Program-made: the position numbers and the translations under genes
The notes under the pieces: model-generated
The model's input: only the letters and a program-made list of their open reading frames with translations
Told to the model about the DNA's origin: nothing
The model's database searches: none
Part shown: in pieces, positions 18,030 through 26,584 of the stretch
Layout: each line of letters begins with the position of its first letter
Position numbering within the stretch: position 1 is the first letter of the stretch
NCBI RefSeq assembly: GCF_002119525.1
Contig: NZ_CP017917.1
Location: 992,001-1,056,000 of the forward strand
DNA from: Vibrio syngnathi
GTDB lineage: Bacteria; Pseudomonadota; Gammaproteobacteria; Enterobacterales; Vibrionaceae
DNA: 64,000 nt
Direction of reading: 5' to 3'

Positions 18030-18387
18030 AAACCAATGTCCTTATTGTAAATTTAATGCATTATTATTGCATAATTAACCTACAATTAGCTTTTTGGGTT
18101 CATTATTAGGGTATCGATACCAAGAGAATCAGACAGACAACACGTTTTCAACAGTCTCGTTAGGTAAAAGACGTCCCAAATAACACGATTTTTAATATTT
18201 AGACCGCTAAGCCATGATTTAGCTTGGTGTTTTCTATAAAGGCTCATTTATTCCCTAATTTGCGGGCTGAAAGTAAGTGGGCGCATCGAATATATTAGAT
18301 TGTACTAAAATAAGAGTCGTAAATTTGAAGCAGGTCGCAAAATTTGGGCTACGATTTAGTTAAGCAAAGTAGGAAAGGAATCCGTCA
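18030..18387. other. Intergenic region before the NspS/MbaA-like pair
   Basis: 358 bp, AT-rich, between the divergent LysE and solute-binding genes. It must carry both promoters. No operator, riboswitch or small gene was recognised. Confidence 0.45.
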
Positions 18388-19419
18388 GTGAAAGCATTTT
18401 ATGTTTCAGTTCTTGCGTCATCATCCTTTTTAACTGGCACAGCGTTTAGCCAACAGAATGATATTTATCTCTACAATTGGGATGAATTTCTATCCAATAG
18501 CGTCGTGACCCAACTAAGCGACACGTACGGCATTTCTTTGAAACAGCAGTTTTTTTCTGATGAGTCGATCAGAGATGAAGTGCTATTAAGCGAACGTCGT
18601 GGCGCATTTGAGCTCGTCATTATAGAAAGTATAAAGCTCAATGCGTTAGCCAAGCAGAACCTGTTTCATAATCTCAGTGAGTTACAACACTCCATTGCTG
18701 GTAACATAGATTCACGGTGGGTTGAAGGATGTGGCGAATATGGTATTCCCTACGCTTGGGGGACTGCGGGAATCTTATATCGAAGTGACAAAGTAAACAC
18801 TCCCACCTCTTGGAACACTATTCTCGAACCAGACACGAACAGCAGTGGCCGCATAAGTATGTATTACGAACCTACGGATTTGGTGAGTACGGCACTGTTA
18901 GCGAATCAATTTGATCCATTCACCAACAATGAGCAGGAACTTCGCGTTGCCTATAAAGCTCTTCAAGCTCAAAAACCTCACCTTGAAAGCAGTGAATATG
19001 TCATCGACTATATTCACCAACCCGAACGTCTCGCTAATATCGACCTTGCCTACGGGTATTCTGGTGACAGTTATGTGCTGAATGATGCCGAGCCTGACGC
19101 ATCTTGGGCTTATGTCGTACCTCAAGAGGGCACTACGCTCTGGTTAGAATGTATTGCAGCGATCAATAATGGCGAGTTATCTGCACACGCAGCAACCATT
19201 CTCTCATTTTTATCACAACCCGATATCGCCGCTCAAAATGCGATGGACTCATGGTTTTCGACACCAAGCTCAAAAGCAAAAGCACTGACCTCTATAGAAT
19301 ATCAAAATGATACTGAGCTTTTCCCTAGTAAAGAGATTTTAGAACGCAGTTATCTGTATCAGCAACTCGAACCCAATAGTATTCAAATTCGTAACCGTAT
19401 TGTCGACAGTTTGAGATAA
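18388..19419 (+). CDS. NspS-like periplasmic polyamine-binding protein
   Basis: 343 residues starting with GTG at 18388, with AGGAAAGGAA just upstream. A signal peptide (ending TAFS-QQ) precedes a PotD/NspS-type binding fold beginning NDIYLYNWDEFLSNSVVTQ, then GIPYAWGTAGILYRSDKV, DLAYGYSGDSYVLNDAEPD and VPQEGTTLWLECIAAINNGE. The gene is followed three bases later by a membrane GGDEF-EAL protein, the arrangement of V. cholerae nspS-mbaA, where NspS senses norspermidine and spermidine in the periplasm and signals through MbaA to control biofilm. I infer a sensor rather than a transporter role because no ABC permease genes are nearby. Whether it is the NspS orthologue or a paralogue is uncertain. 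Confidence 0.78.
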   Translation: MKAFYVSVLASSSFLTGTAFSQQNDIYLYNWDEFLSNSVVTQLSDTYGISLKQQFFSDESIRDEVLLSERRGAFELVIIESIKLNALAKQNLFHNLSELQHSIAGNIDSRWVEGCGEYGIPYAWGTAGILYRSDKVNTPTSWNTILEPDTNSSGRISMYYEPTDLVSTALLANQFDPFTNNEQELRVAYKALQAQKPHLESSEYVIDYIHQPERLANIDLAYGYSGDSYVLNDAEPDASWAYVVPQEGTTLWLECIAAINNGELSAHAATILSFLSQPDIAAQNAMDSWFSTPSSKAKALTSIEYQNDTELFPSKEILERSYLYQQLEPNSIQIRNRIVDSLR

Positions 19420-19422
19420 TTA

Positions 19423-21855
19423 ATGCCAGTATTAAAGAAGTTGTATTTTGTGCTCATCCCAACGTTATTGTTCGTATTTACAATAGCCGGAGTGGTGACC
19501 TATAACTTAGCCTCTAACCATGCTAAGCACATGTATTTGGATGAAGTGCAATCCGATGTGAACACGGCTCTAGTGGCGGCTGAGTACGAACAACTTGGTT
19601 TATCTTTGTTAGTAAAAGATATTGGCTCTTCCCTGCAATTTCTACGCTACATCCAAAACCCGGGGGACTACACCACCTTATCCCTGTTGGAAAAAAGAGT
19701 GCTTCGAGTCTTAGACCAAAGCCGCGTCAATCAATTCGGACAACGTAATATCTATATCGTTGATCCTAAATTCAAACTCACACTCTCGACATTACGAGCA
19801 AACCCATTCGAAGGCTTAAAGATCCCTGATAACATTTATGAAAACGTCTTCGATATCTATACCTCTCTGATTAATAAAAACGAATTTTCCCAAGAAGGCT
19901 TCTCATATATATCTGTGAGTGGTGAACTTAGATACGCCTACGTCACTGCAATCGATCCTTACTTACTTCCACAAGACAAACGCGCAAACGACAGTTTAAA
20001 TCGATACATATTGATTGCAGACGGTCCGTTGAAACAACTCTCCAACTTGCTGATAAAATACAACGATGATGACAATATGCAACTTCTGATTGAGCCATCA
20101 TCGGATACTGCACTCATAGAGAATACCCAGTTCGTTATCAAATCGTTTGAACAAACCAAAGACCGAATTAAAGTTGAGATGAACAGTCGTCACTTCCTCG
20201 CTCAAATTAATATCCGTGAAAAAAAATTCAACAGAGAGAAAGCAGCCATTGCACAACAAACATTGTTAGGAAGCTTTAGCACGCTTTTTACCATCATGTT
20301 GATTGTACACATGGTCGTACGATATCAATTAGTGCGTCCACTCAAAGATTTACTGCACGAGATATCCATTGGTGGGCTTAAACTGCGGTACTTCAAACGC
20401 TCATCGGGAAACAGTGAGATCGATGGTCTAAAGAACGCCTATATTGATTCATTAACGGAATTGAAATTCGAAGCTGAATTTGATCAATTAACCAAATTAG
20501 CCAACCGACGCTCGTTCATCCGACACCTCGATGTGCGCTTGAAAAGCTCGATGAGCCCTCATTGCTACTTGGTTTGTTGGGACATTATCGACTTCCGTAA
20601 AATCAATGATTTATATGGAGCAAAAGTGGGTGACAATGTACTGGTGAGCCTAGCAAAAGCACTTAAAGGAACATTGCAGAACCAACAATCCTCTTTTGGC
20701 TTTAGTTGTAGTGATTATTCACTCGCAAGGCTGGGAGGAAATCAGTTTATTGCCATATTGGAAATAGGTGAACACCAATCAATAAACGAAGAAATCGAGA
20801 ACATTAACAACATCCTAACAGGGACAACATTCCTTGATTACTATGGTTTCAGACTTTCAATTGCAACAGGTGTTCTGCCTGTCGACACCCCGAAATTTGA
20901 AGAGATATGGCACAGATGTATTGATGAAATGCTAATTAATGCGAAAGCTCACAGTGATGGGGAAAGTAGGATTGTTTATGGCGAAGAACTCATTCATTCA
21001 CTAGAAAGACATGACGTTATCGAGAAAAGGCTATTGGAATGTTGTGAGAGCGACAACTTTGAAATTCGCTTTATGCCAATTTTCAATGCTCAGACACTTC
21101 ATATCGACGGTGCTGAATGTCTCATTCGCTGTCCTGCTCTGTTTGACATTAAAGCTGGGCCCGATGAATTTATTCCGGTCGCAGAGAGGAGTAACCTAAT
21201 ATCCAAACTCGATATGTGGGTGATTAGCACCGCAATCAAAAGCTATAAAGAACTCTCAGAAATTCACAAGTACAAAGGCACCCTATCCATTAACATATCA
21301 GCAATGGAGCTCTATAACCGCAACTTTGCCGACAACATTCGTAAGGTACTCGAGCGTTATCAAGTGCCACCGGGCAACATCATTATTGAAATCACTGAAA
21401 CCAGTTACGTAAAAAGCACCAAACTGACCGTCCAAACCATCGAGAGTATCCGAAACTTAGGTTTAAAAGTTTCCCTAGACGATTTCGGTACCGGTTACAC
21501 AGCCTTTAATCAGCTCCTCCACTACCCTGTCGATGAGCTTAAAATTGATAAGAGCTTTATCGATAATATCGTAACCGACAAAGCCGATCGTAAAATGGTC
21601 GAGTCAATGGTTAACCTAGGCCACTCCTGTGACACTTTCGTCGTGGGAGAAGGTGTCGAATGTCTAGAGCAGTATCATCACCTAAGACAATCAAACTGCG
21701 ACCTTATACAAGGGTATTTCTTTAGCCAGCCACTGACTTATATTGAGTTCATAGAATTTGTCCGTGACCATAATCCACAAGCTATTTTGGACCAGTATTC
21801 ACTTTCAGAGCCAAACTCTGATCAAAGGATTGTGGCTCTGAATCAGAAACAATAG
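19423..21855 (+). CDS. MbaA-like membrane GGDEF-EAL protein
   Basis: 810 residues. Membrane helices at about 8-28 and 280-300 bracket a large periplasmic domain (about 30-278) suited to docking the upstream binding protein. The cytoplasm holds a degenerate GGDEF domain (GGNQF at 438-442, so diguanylate cyclase activity is unlikely) and an EAL domain with an altered EAL tripeptide (ECL at 565-567) but intact NISAMEL, EITET, DDFGTGYTAF, KIDKSF and GEGVE motifs. Those retain the metal and base residues, so c-di-GMP hydrolysis is possible. Only three bases separate it from the NspS-like gene, so they are co-translated. This matches MbaA, which acts as a phosphodiesterase controlled by polyamine-loaded NspS. 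Confidence 0.83.
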   Translation: MPVLKKLYFVLIPTLLFVFTIAGVVTYNLASNHAKHMYLDEVQSDVNTALVAAEYEQLGLSLLVKDIGSSLQFLRYIQNPGDYTTLSLLEKRVLRVLDQSRVNQFGQRNIYIVDPKFKLTLSTLRANPFEGLKIPDNIYENVFDIYTSLINKNEFSQEGFSYISVSGELRYAYVTAIDPYLLPQDKRANDSLNRYILIADGPLKQLSNLLIKYNDDDNMQLLIEPSSDTALIENTQFVIKSFEQTKDRIKVEMNSRHFLAQINIREKKFNREKAAIAQQTLLGSFSTLFTIMLIVHMVVRYQLVRPLKDLLHEISIGGLKLRYFKRSSGNSEIDGLKNAYIDSLTELKFEAEFDQLTKLANRRSFIRHLDVRLKSSMSPHCYLVCWDIIDFRKINDLYGAKVGDNVLVSLAKALKGTLQNQQSSFGFSCSDYSLARLGGNQFIAILEIGEHQSINEEIENINNILTGTTFLDYYGFRLSIATGVLPVDTPKFEEIWHRCIDEMLINAKAHSDGESRIVYGEELIHSLERHDVIEKRLLECCESDNFEIRFMPIFNAQTLHIDGAECLIRCPALFDIKAGPDEFIPVAERSNLISKLDMWVISTAIKSYKELSEIHKYKGTLSINISAMELYNRNFADNIRKVLERYQVPPGNIIIEITETSYVKSTKLTVQTIESIRNLGLKVSLDDFGTGYTAFNQLLHYPVDELKIDKSFIDNIVTDKADRKMVESMVNLGHSCDTFVVGEGVECLEQYHHLRQSNCDLIQGYFFSQPLTYIEFIEFVRDHNPQAILDQYSLSEPNSDQRIVALNQKQ

Positions 21856-21884
21856 CCGTTCTACTTAACGCCACTGATACTGGT

Positions 21885-21956
21885 TTGGATGCTTGTATTC
21901 GCTCGGATGCTTGTATTTGCTTGGTTACTTTGATTAGTTTGGATACGTTAATCGTC
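21885..21956. repeat. Degenerate 18-bp tandem repeat after the MbaA-like gene
   Basis: Four 18-bp units, two nearly identical (TTGGATGCTTGTATTCGC and TCGGATGCTTGTATTTGC) and two decayed, starting 30 bases beyond the stop at 21855. The remaining gap to 22208 (353 bp in all) shows nothing else recognisable. Confidence 0.7.
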
Positions 21957-22208
21957 ATGGAAACTGGATAAGCACGTCCAGTCCCTTTCCTGTATAGCAG
22001 AATAGAGCTCAACAAGACGCAGAGGGGCAATCCCCCTGTGATGCATTCCTACAAGCAAACAGAAGTCTGATCTCCATAATTAGACAACTTCATTAGATCG
22101 GGAAAGGCTTTTAACGTTTTCGCTTAAGTACAAAATATGGAGATAATTAAGTAGAGTCACTAGGGTGGGACGAAACAACAAACGCTAGACTAAATCCACG
22201 ATAGAAAT

Positions 22209-23234
22209 TTAGCCTTGCATCGAGGTTAATAACTCCATCATATCTTGGGAGCTTATATTTTTCTTATGTCTCACTACGGCATCAATCATAAGCTCTAAGT
22301 TACCTGCAGAGATGTAATCACTGAGCACATCGTTGAACTTCTCCTGAATTTCATCACTTGCATACAAATGGTCCGGAATAAAAAATAAGAACTGGCTTCC
22401 GCTACTACGAAATGAAATGGTGCTTTCTGGGATCTTTCCAGTAAGTGATTTAGCAGCCGAACTCACTACAAGGTCACCATATTCAAGCCCATATTTCTGG
22501 TTAATTTCACTTAGATTTCTGATGTGTACGAAGTAAAGATCAAAGTTACTTTCTTTTTGATAATTGTTTTTGACGAACTTCATCAATGACACTCGATTTC
22601 GAAATCCTGTGATGAAATCTGTAGTATGAAGCTTTCTTTTAACAGAGAAGTCTATGTAAAAAATAGCGCCTGTCATCAACAAGAGGCCAACAAGAAAAAC
22701 GCTACTGATTCGATGGACGGTGACTAAGTTATCAACCATTGAGGTGTTTTCTTCAATCACAGGGCTTTGTAATCGAAACTTATCGTTAATAAAATCGACG
22801 AGTGTGTGGTAGCAAATATCGACCTTTTTCTGTAACGATTCCTTGGGCAACAACCCTTGGCTGACCAGTTTAATCGAGGGCTCCAAGCTCTTAAATTTAT
22901 CAAATTCCGCTGTGAAATAGGGCTTAAAGTTTGCTGACTTGATGAAATTGGAAGACTCAGTGCTGTTAATCAATATGTCAAAACGGCTCCACGTAATATC
23001 GTACGCTAACCATAACTCATCATAATCAATGGTTTCAGAACGGCTTACCATCAAGAAATTAGCGTATTCTTTCACCAATTGAAAGACGAACCACGTTGCC
23101 TCATTTTGTCGTGTAGAAAAACTCTTATTAATATCGTTAATGCGGGTAACACTGTAGATATTAACGGTGAGCACCACTGCCGCTAAAAATAACACGACGA
23201 CTTTAATGGCAGTCAATGACAGCAGCTTTTTCAT
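22209..23234 (-). CDS. Membrane protein with degenerate GGDEF domain
   Basis: 341 residues. Two membrane helices (about 8-27 and 172-192) enclose a periplasmic helical region of about 145 residues. The cytoplasmic part keeps GGDEF-fold landmarks (DFITGFRNRVSLMKFV, YFVHIRNLSEINQKYG, YGDLVVSSAAKSL) but the active site reads SSGSQF instead of GGDEF, so cyclase activity is very unlikely. It follows the molybdopterin-fold periplasmic gene by nine bases and probably forms a two-gene signalling unit with it. A c-di-GMP-independent regulatory role, or action as a binding partner, is my inference. Confidence 0.78.
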   Translation of the reverse strand: MKKLLSLTAIKVVVLFLAAVVLTVNIYSVTRINDINKSFSTRQNEATWFVFQLVKEYANFLMVSRSETIDYDELWLAYDITWSRFDILINSTESSNFIKSANFKPYFTAEFDKFKSLEPSIKLVSQGLLPKESLQKKVDICYHTLVDFINDKFRLQSPVIEENTSMVDNLVTVHRISSVFLVGLLLMTGAIFYIDFSVKRKLHTTDFITGFRNRVSLMKFVKNNYQKESNFDLYFVHIRNLSEINQKYGLEYGDLVVSSAAKSLTGKIPESTISFRSSGSQFLFFIPDHLYASDEIQEKFNDVLSDYISAGNLELMIDAVVRHKKNISSQDMMELLTSMQG

Positions 23235-23243
23235 ACTAAGCCC

Positions 23244-23699
23244 TTACAAATGAATATCGCGTATCTGCCAGATCATCTTGGCATGGAAGTCTGTATTATC
23301 TATATCTGGCGTCGAAGAAAGTGGGTATATCAACCAGTACGGACCTTTTTCTCTTACTGACATAAATTGGCCATTTAGTTTAATCGCAATGATCGGCTGG
23401 TAATCGTCAAAGTCTTCTTTGGGTACCGCTATTTTATAGTCGTTTAGTGCAACAAAAGTGACCTGCGAGGCCATGGGTAAGTCCTTTGTTTCAAGCACCG
23501 TTTGTAAGGCCACACCGCTATAAACCAATTCCCCATCCAGCCAAGGTAATGAGGTGGTAATCTCTTTTTGAGGGAGCAATAGCAGTTGTTCTCGACTGAA
23601 TTGATGCTTTTGCCCTAGGTGATCGAATATTGTGAGTTCGGATGCTGCAAAAATAGAAAATGAACACAGTGAAAGTATAAACAGAAGTGCAGCTCTCAT
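23244..23699 (-). CDS. Periplasmic protein with molybdopterin-binding (SUOX-like) fold
   Basis: 151 residues from ATG at 23699, where GGAG lies six bases upstream. Signal peptide ends SIFA-ASELT (about residue 18). The mature part shows the oxidoreductase molybdopterin-binding fold: HLGQKHQFSREQLLLLPQKEI, WLDGELVYSGVALQTVLE, AVPKEDFDDYQPIIAIKLNGQFM and GPYWLIYPLSS. The active-site cysteine region expected of sulfite oxidases is absent, so it is probably a ligand-binding or sensory relic of the fold. It sits directly upstream of a membrane GGDEF-like protein, suggesting it feeds that protein a periplasmic signal. Confidence 0.75.
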   Translation of the reverse strand: MRAALLFILSLCSFSIFAASELTIFDHLGQKHQFSREQLLLLPQKEITTSLPWLDGELVYSGVALQTVLETKDLPMASQVTFVALNDYKIAVPKEDFDDYQPIIAIKLNGQFMSVREKGPYWLIYPLSSTPDIDNTDFHAKMIWQIRDIHL

Positions 23700-24133
23700 T
23701 TTAAACTCCATTCTAAAAAGGTCACTAAATTGAGTCTAGTTCATATTGGTCATTTGACTTGCTTAGACATTGCCTATTTTCTCAATGATGCAGTTCGACT
23801 CTTTCTCAGATAACGTTTCATTCCTGTAACCAGGTGCGAACAACACCTTACCCTTCTCTAAATAAGACTTTAATTAACGTTCATACCAGTAATCCCGGCT
23901 TTTTAAAGGCAATGAGTAATCCAATCCAACCACTGAATACGTACTGACCATCAAAATTAACAATAAATATGAGTCAGTAAGTAGCAAGAATGCTTGTTGC
24001 TGCATAACCTTTAATCGAACGTAAGCAGCTTTGAGAGCCTATTTTTCTGATATCTGTCACTTCTATTCCACCAGCAGGTATTGTGTGTCGCTCTTAAAAA
24101 AGCTTACTCATTTCATAATCAAGGGAATCGAGA
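23700..24133. other. Intergenic region before the cbb3-like oxidase operon
   Basis: 434 bp separating divergent operons. It should carry the promoter of the cytochrome operon. I looked for an FNR/ANR box (TTGAT-N4-ATCAA) and found none convincing. No gene seen. Confidence 0.45.
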
Positions 24134-24520
24134 ATGAGTTTGAATATAAAAAAATTTAACCCCATGACGACACTTTCAACCCTAGTAATGACGTTGGTCA
24201 TGTTTCCTGTTTCTGCTGACGTTAATCAAGAACAATTCGAGTTAGGTAAGCAGAAAGCAAAGGTGTGCATGACCTGCCATGGCGTTGATGGCATCTCAAC
24301 GCAAGACCCCTACCCGAACCTTCGCGGTCAAAAGGTGGGATATCTCATTTCCTCGTTAAAAGACTATCAGACAAGGGAAAGAACCAGTGGTTTGGCAATT
24401 CTCATGCAGCAACAAGCCGACACACTTTCAGACCAAGACATCCGCGACATTTCCTATTTCTATTCAATGCTCGGCAACGATTCAAACTCACTCAACGAAT
24501 CAAATTCAGTCAGCGAATAA
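24134..24520 (+). CDS. Periplasmic class I cytochrome c
   Basis: 128 residues. Signal peptide ends near VSA-DVNQ (about residue 31). A single heme site CMTCH follows at about 51-55, then a c553-like fold with PYPNLRGQKVGYLISSLKDYQ and a methionine ligand candidate around AILMQQQADTLSDQDI. It precedes the cbb3-type subunit I gene by 25 bases, so it is probably the soluble electron donor or an accessory heme subunit of that oxidase. Confidence 0.85.
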   Translation: MSLNIKKFNPMTTLSTLVMTLVMFPVSADVNQEQFELGKQKAKVCMTCHGVDGISTQDPYPNLRGQKVGYLISSLKDYQTRERTSGLAILMQQQADTLSDQDIRDISYFYSMLGNDSNSLNESNSVSE

Positions 24521-24544
24521 AAGCTTTAGGCAAGGAGCCTTGTT

Positions 24545-25969
24545 ATGGAACAAGTGACACCGCAATACAACATTAAGGTCGTTAAGTACTTCATCATCGC
24601 GTCTTTAGTGTGGGCAATCGTAGGTATGATCATCGGGGTGATTCTCGCCGCGCAATTGTATTGGCCAGTCTTAAACTTCGATTCTCAATATTTCCAGTTT
24701 GGTCGACTGCGCCCGCTACATACATCTGGGGTGATTTACGGGTTCGTCGTGAATATCTTGATGGGGACATCTTTGTACATTGCCCAGCGAACAGGCCATT
24801 GTGAGTTGTTCAATAAAAGCCTTTCATGGATGGTATTTTGGGGATGGCAATTTATTCTATTGCTTGCGGTCATTTCCTTACCCGCAGGCCACACCAGCTC
24901 AAAAGAGTATGCAGAGCTTGAATGGCCAATCGACTTAATGATCGTGCTGGTTTGGGTGCTCTATGCAGTGTTGTTCTTTGGCACCCTAGCCAAGCGTAAG
25001 GTTAGCCACATCTTTGTGGCTAACTGGTTTTTTGCTGCTTTCATTATCGTTGTTGCCATGATTTTCATTGTGAACAATCTTGCGATGCCGGTTTCGGCCA
25101 TGAAGTCCTACTCTGTATTCGCAGGTGCTCAAGATGCGATTGTTCAATGGTGGTGGGGACATAATGCCGTTGGTTTCTTACTGACCGCTGGTGTGATCGG
25201 TATGAATTACTATTTCATACCCAAAGCGGCGGATCGACCTATCTATTCGTACCGCTTGTCTGTGATCCATTTCTGGGGCTTGGTCGGCTTTTACACGTGG
25301 GCCGGAACGCACCACCTAATCTACTCTTCCGTTCCCATCTGGATTCAGAACATCGGAATCGTGATGTCTTTGATCCTGTGGCTCCCTTCTTGGGCCGGTG
25401 CGTTCAATAGCGCAATGACCCTTCTACAAAACAAAGAAAAGCTGAAGTCCGACTACATTCTTTTATTCTTTTTCTCAGCGATTCTTTACTACTGCTTGGC
25501 AACATTCGAAGGCCCGCTACTTGCTATTCGCTGGTTCAATATGGTGGCACACAACACCGAATGGATAATCGGCCACGTACATTCCGCAGCACTCGGATGG
25601 GTGGGAATGTCAGGGATAGCGGTTTTTTACTACTTCATTCCACGCTTGTGGGGCCAAACCGACCTTTGGTCACGACGACTGATTAAGTGGCACTTCTGGC
25701 TTGCTCATGCTGGTGTCGCTATTTATGCGATTGCGCTTTGGGTCGCGGGGATCGGTGAAGGTTATATGTGGCTCGCTCAAAATGAAAATGGCGAACTAAT
25801 ATACAGCTTTGTAGAGGCTATGGACTTTAAAGCACCTTGGTTGTTCTTACGATTCTTTGGTGGTGCGCTGTTTGTTCTGGGTTTATTCCTAATGGCATTT
25901 AACTTATTTAAAACCGTTCGTATGCCAGTAGTACATAACGCTAAACACGCCGTTAATGAGGGGGCTTAA
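24545..25969 (+). CDS. ccoN: cbb3-type oxidase subunit I (CcoN-like)
   Basis: 474 residues with about 12 membrane helices. Ligand-bearing motifs are conserved: RPLHTSGVIYGF (heme b His), WWWGHNAVGFLLTAGVIGM (copper His), YTWAGTHHLIYSSVP (His pair and Tyr), and WIIGHVHSAALGWVGM (heme b and b3 His). It is typical in length and lies within a CcoN-CcoO-CcoP-like operon. AAGGAGCC provides the ribosome site. Catalyses oxygen reduction at the heme-copper centre, probably with high affinity. Sequence details diverge from canonical CcoN (SAGVIY/HHLIYSS), and no ccoQ or ccoGHIS assembly genes are present, so this may be a second, specialised cbb3-like enzyme. Confidence 0.88.
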   Translation: MEQVTPQYNIKVVKYFIIASLVWAIVGMIIGVILAAQLYWPVLNFDSQYFQFGRLRPLHTSGVIYGFVVNILMGTSLYIAQRTGHCELFNKSLSWMVFWGWQFILLLAVISLPAGHTSSKEYAELEWPIDLMIVLVWVLYAVLFFGTLAKRKVSHIFVANWFFAAFIIVVAMIFIVNNLAMPVSAMKSYSVFAGAQDAIVQWWWGHNAVGFLLTAGVIGMNYYFIPKAADRPIYSYRLSVIHFWGLVGFYTWAGTHHLIYSSVPIWIQNIGIVMSLILWLPSWAGAFNSAMTLLQNKEKLKSDYILLFFFSAILYYCLATFEGPLLAIRWFNMVAHNTEWIIGHVHSAALGWVGMSGIAVFYYFIPRLWGQTDLWSRRLIKWHFWLAHAGVAIYAIALWVAGIGEGYMWLAQNENGELIYSFVEAMDFKAPWLFLRFFGGALFVLGLFLMAFNLFKTVRMPVVHNAKHAVNEGA

Positions 25970-26584
25970 ATGATGAGTAAAGACTTTACACATTCAATCG
26001 TCATTTTAATTTTGACCACAGTTGTCGTCGCTTCCTTTTCTCTTTTGGTTTGGGTAGTGCCCAGTATTGTCCGTGGTGACGATATTGCCAAAGGCAGCTT
26101 AGCGATGCCGCTCACACCTATTGAGTTGGCAGGGCGAGACATTTACATCAGTGAAGGCTGTCATGTATGTCACACACAAATGGTTCGCCCTCTAGAGCCA
26201 GAAGTGAAACGTAATGGTCGTCCGAATAAAGAAGCAGACGATATCTATGAATTCCCTAACTTGTGGGGTTCCAAACGTACAGGGCCAGACCTTACTAACC
26301 TAGGTAGAAAGTATTCTGACCAGTGGCATGCTATTCATCTAATTGACCCTCGAAAAGTCGTACCGACATCGATCATGCCCGCCTACCCTTGGTTATTTGA
26401 ACAGACTCTGTCAGGTGACGACATAAGCGACAAAATGGAGACCCTCCGCATACTTGGCGTTCCTTATACTGACCAAGAAATAGGCGATGCCAGATTACAA
26501 GTAAGAGGAAAAACCAAAGGTGAAGCTCTGATCCGCTATCTACAAAGCCTTGGTAAAGATACGTCACAGGAGGTATCACAATGA
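25970..26584 (+). CDS. ccoO: cbb3-type oxidase subunit II (CcoO-like)
   Basis: 204 residues. One N-terminal membrane anchor (about 8-29), then a monoheme cytochrome c domain with EGCHVCHTQMVRP (CxxCH), GSKRTGPDLTNLG and SIMPAYPWL, the CcoO signature. It begins immediately after the CcoN stop (ATGATG at 25970) and overlaps the next gene by four bases. It passes electrons from the multiheme subunit to CcoN. Confidence 0.92.
   Translation: MMSKDFTHSIVILILTTVVVASFSLLVWVVPSIVRGDDIAKGSLAMPLTPIELAGRDIYISEGCHVCHTQMVRPLEPEVKRNGRPNKEADDIYEFPNLWGSKRTGPDLTNLGRKYSDQWHAIHLIDPRKVVPTSIMPAYPWLFEQTLSGDDISDKMETLRILGVPYTDQEIGDARLQVRGKTKGEALIRYLQSLGKDTSQEVSQ

Noticed and set aside
23700..24133. FNR/ANR box ahead of the oxidase operon
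   Set aside because: No TTGAT-N4-ATCAA match with acceptable mismatches found by eye.
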